DNA of 6,260 nucleotides from CAYWBI01 sp964456445 (lineage in GTDB: Bacteria; Calditrichota; Calditrichia; Calditrichales; J004), in the NCBI GenBank assembly GCA_964456445.1, contig CAYWBI010000210.1, forward strand, positions 1-6,260, in the 5' to 3' direction. The translations under genes and the position numbers were made by a program. The notes under the pieces are model-generated. The model was not told the origin of the DNA. It saw nothing but the letters and a program-made list of their open reading frames with translations, and did not search any database. Below are positions 5,814-6,260 of this stretch, piece by piece (the first letter of the stretch is position 1; each line of letters begins with the position of its first letter).

Positions 5814-6260
5814 ATTTCAAATGTTTTGCCAAATATCCGATATGTTCTGATCCCGTGCCACAACACCCGCCAAGAATTTTAATATTTGCTCCCGTATGTA
5901 ACAGCATCATTTCCTTTCCCCATTCATCTACCGGACGCGCATGTAACTCGCACGAATTATCCAGATCGCATTGATCCAAGTCCGAGGCATTAGCCTGAAA
6001 ACCGATTAAACGCCTCATTGCCTCTTTATCTTGCACCCCTAGTGACAGGAATGAAGGATAAGCACAATTTACCATATATCCCAACGGGGGATGTTCAAGC
6101 AGCCGGTCTAATTTTTGAATTGCCTTACTAAGCAGCGTTCCATCGAGGACCTTACCCTCACGGTTTATGGTAAAACTAAGGATATAGGGTAAACCGCTTT
6201 TTGACATCAACCGTCCAATTCCTTCTGCCTCACAAACAGCCGGGAGTGTTGCTGCAAATA
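5812..6260 (-). CDS. Homocysteine S-methyltransferase-family protein, C-terminal part, 5' end outside window
   Basis: The visible C-terminal 148 or so residues belong to the zinc-dependent methyltransferase family (MmuM / MetH N-terminal domain type), which moves a methyl group from a donor such as S-methylmethionine or a folate/corrinoid to homocysteine. Evidence is the late-barrel pattern PYILSF followed by G.VLDGT, a Cys in YMVNCAYPSFL, and the paired zinc cysteines of GGCCGT near the C-terminus followed by EHI. These are the three zinc ligands expected for the family. The frame stays open to the window edge and reads sensibly upstream (FAATLPAVCEAEGIGRLMSK), so the TTG at 6210 and ATG at 6207 are internal and not the start. 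Donor substrate cannot be told from this part. It converges with the exported-protein gene, and the stop TAA lies in the T-run of that gene's terminator. Confidence 0.9.
   Translation of the reverse strand, partial: FAATLPAVCEAEGIGRLMSKSGLPYILSFTINREGKVLDGTLLSKAIQKLDRLLEHPPLGYMVNCAYPSFLSLGVQDKEAMRRLIGFQANASDLDQCDLDNSCELHARPVDEWGKEMMLLHTGANIKILGGCCGTGSEHIGYLAKHLK

Noticed and set aside
5531..5974. Plus-strand open frame of 147 codons overlapping the exported-protein gene
   Set aside because: It lies in another frame of the repeat gene, runs through the terminator and into the convergent methyltransferase gene, and reads as low-complexity with no recognisable domain.
6205..6210. TTG or ATG near 6210 as the start of the methyltransferase
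   Set aside because: The frame continues upstream to the window edge with sensible family-like sequence, and the visible part lacks most of the barrel, so the start lies outside.
1..6260. CRISPR array, tRNA, rRNA or insertion sequence
   Set aside because: No regularly spaced direct repeats, cloverleaf-like segments, transposase motifs or terminal inverted repeats were seen. The only tandem repeat is the coding one at 5380-5619.

Overview
The window holds the end of one metal-transport gene, a complete two-component regulatory pair, a small exported repeat protein, and the end of a methyltransferase gene on the opposite strand. It looks like a chromosomal stretch of a free-living Gram-negative-type bacterium. 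Base composition is moderate. Intergenic DNA is AT-rich, Shine-Dalgarno sites vary from strong to absent, and the small exported protein has aspartate/glycine repeats of the 'DGDGIPNG.D.D' style. These traits fit the FCB-related phyla (Calditrichota, Ignavibacteriota and relatives), but that placement is an impression from protein style and I cannot confirm it here.

Layout. Bases 1-1188 are the C-terminal half of a CopB-type (P1B-3) copper/silver-exporting P-type ATPase, closed by a perfect 15-bp hairpin at 1211-1245. After a short gap comes a two-gene operon on the same strand. It encodes a membrane-bound histidine kinase (1394-3412) with a large, unrecognised extracytoplasmic sensor region, and an NtrC-family sigma-54-activating response regulator (3409-4773). 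Their start and stop overlap as ATGA. A 441-base AT-rich intergenic region follows. It contains a possible decayed ribbon-helix-helix gene (4972-5124), a perfect dyad (5057-5072), and a good match to a sigma-54 -24/-12 promoter (5148-5163). The promoter sits about 50 bases upstream of a gene for a 183-residue exported protein (5215-5766). That protein has a Met/His-rich segment, two 42-residue aspartate-rich calcium-loop-like repeats and a Lys/Gly tail. A strong intrinsic terminator (5787-5813) ends it. On the minus strand, 5812-6260 is the C-terminal part of a homocysteine S-methyltransferase-family protein carrying the zinc-binding Cys residues.

How the parts may work together. The kinase should phosphorylate Asp54 of the regulator, which should then activate sigma-54 RNA polymerase. 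The only convincing -24/-12 site I found lies in front of the exported-protein gene, with a dyad about 110 bases upstream of the predicted start, where an enhancer site would be expected. The simplest model is that the kinase/regulator pair controls the exported protein. The adjacent copper ATPase and the Met/His-rich segment of the exported protein suggest an envelope metal-stress response like ZraPSR, but that is inference. An overlapping sigma-70-like promoter (TTGGCA-N16-TATAAA) is a real alternative to the sigma-54 site.
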